Positions 5,253 to 5,457 of a DNA stretch of 5,457 nucleotides are shown here, in pieces. Source of the DNA: Candidatus Competibacteraceae bacterium (GTDB taxonomy: Bacteria; Pseudomonadota; Gammaproteobacteria; Competibacterales; Competibacteraceae). How positions within the stretch are numbered: the stretch's first letter is position 1; the number at the start of each line of letters is the position of its first letter. The position numbers and the translations under genes were made by a program. The notes under the pieces were generated by a model. It saw only the letters and a list, made by a program, of their open reading frames with translations. It had not been told where the DNA came from and made no database searches. The stretch spans positions 1 to 5,457 of the forward strand of contig JAAUQA010000262.1 in assembly GCA_012032855.1 (NCBI GenBank). The letters run 5' to 3'.

Positions 5253-5457
5253 ATGAACACGCGTAATCTAAAACAACATGCCTTAACAGCTGCCATCGCT
5301 GTCATGCTGGCCGGCACGGCGCAAGCTGAGCCGTACCGGGTAATGGTATCAATCGAAAACCTCGCTCCCGACCGTGGCACCTTCCAGACCCCACACTGGG
5401 TTGGTTTCCACATGGTGTGTTCGATATTTACAATGGCGGCAACCCCGGCCAGCACGT
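5253..5457 (+). CDS. exported spondin-N-domain protein, N-terminal part, with two compensating indels
   Basis: ATG 5253-5255 has GGAGG 9 bases upstream. The protein starts MNTRNLKQHALTAAIAVMLA and GTAQA, a clear Sec signal peptide with cleavage expected after residue 25 (AQA|EP), so the product is exported to the periplasm or beyond. The mature part, YRVMVSIENLAPDRGTFQTP and HWVGFH, matches the start of bacterial spondin_N (PF06468) proteins, whose function is poorly known. The frame then reads an unlikely MVCSIFTMAATPAST. In the next frame the DNA gives GVFDIYNGGNP, as the family expects, so one A is missing at about 5412. One C too many in the C4 run 5443-5446 brings the frame back to PAST. 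The gene continues beyond the right edge. Confidence 0.85.
   Translation, partial: MNTRNLKQHALTAAIAVMLAGTAQAEPYRVMVSIENLAPDRGTFQTPHWVGFHMVCSIFTMAATPAST

Noticed and set aside
1..5457. CRISPR array, tRNA or rRNA genes
   Set aside because: No regularly spaced direct repeats and no cloverleaf or rRNA-like conserved stretches were seen on either strand.

Overview
The window looks like a piece of a gammaproteobacterial chromosome, probably an environmental or metagenome assembly. The yciI-bolA pair divergent from yciO, and the wording of these three proteins, are what one expects in Gammaproteobacteria. The genus cannot be told from this window. The most striking property is that almost every recognisable gene carries exactly one single-base insertion or deletion, usually at a short base run, while conserved protein sequence continues on both sides. 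I count eight such sites. Indel errors in the assembly explain this better than genuine decay, so the broken genes below are probably intact in the organism.

Left block (1-1540, all minus strand): a compact group transcribed right to left. It holds the C-terminal part of a sigma-70-like (ECF) factor, an SRPBCC-fold protein, a small conserved protein resembling DUF6855 members, and the first 32 codons of an NmrA-type NAD(P)-binding protein. Gaps are 35-52 bases with good ribosome binding sites for the two middle genes, so this reads as an operon. The sigma factor has lost its N-terminal half and abuts a short signal-peptide-like ORF beginning at the bolA stop. This marks a rearrangement or a mis-join.

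Middle block (1660-3071): bolA and yciI (minus strand, 4-base ATGA overlap), then a 225-base divergent spacer, then yciO (plus strand, YrdC/YciO fold).

Right block (3072-5002): accessory DNA. A Rpn-family PD-(D/E)XK nuclease ('transposase_31', YhgA-like) has a glycine-leucine-glutamate-glutamine repeat linker and a DUF4351 tail. A well-formed internal ribosome binding site and start lie just before the linker, so a separate 101-residue C-terminal protein could be made. After it come a 268-base segment bounded by near-perfect inverted repeats (ggggtcag...), possibly the scar of a Y1-type transposon, then a minus-strand histidine-kinase ATPase fragment fused head-on to a plus-strand LuxR-type helix-turn-helix fragment.

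Right end (5003-5457): a spacer with a perfect short palindrome, then the start of an exported spondin-N-domain protein that runs off the edge.
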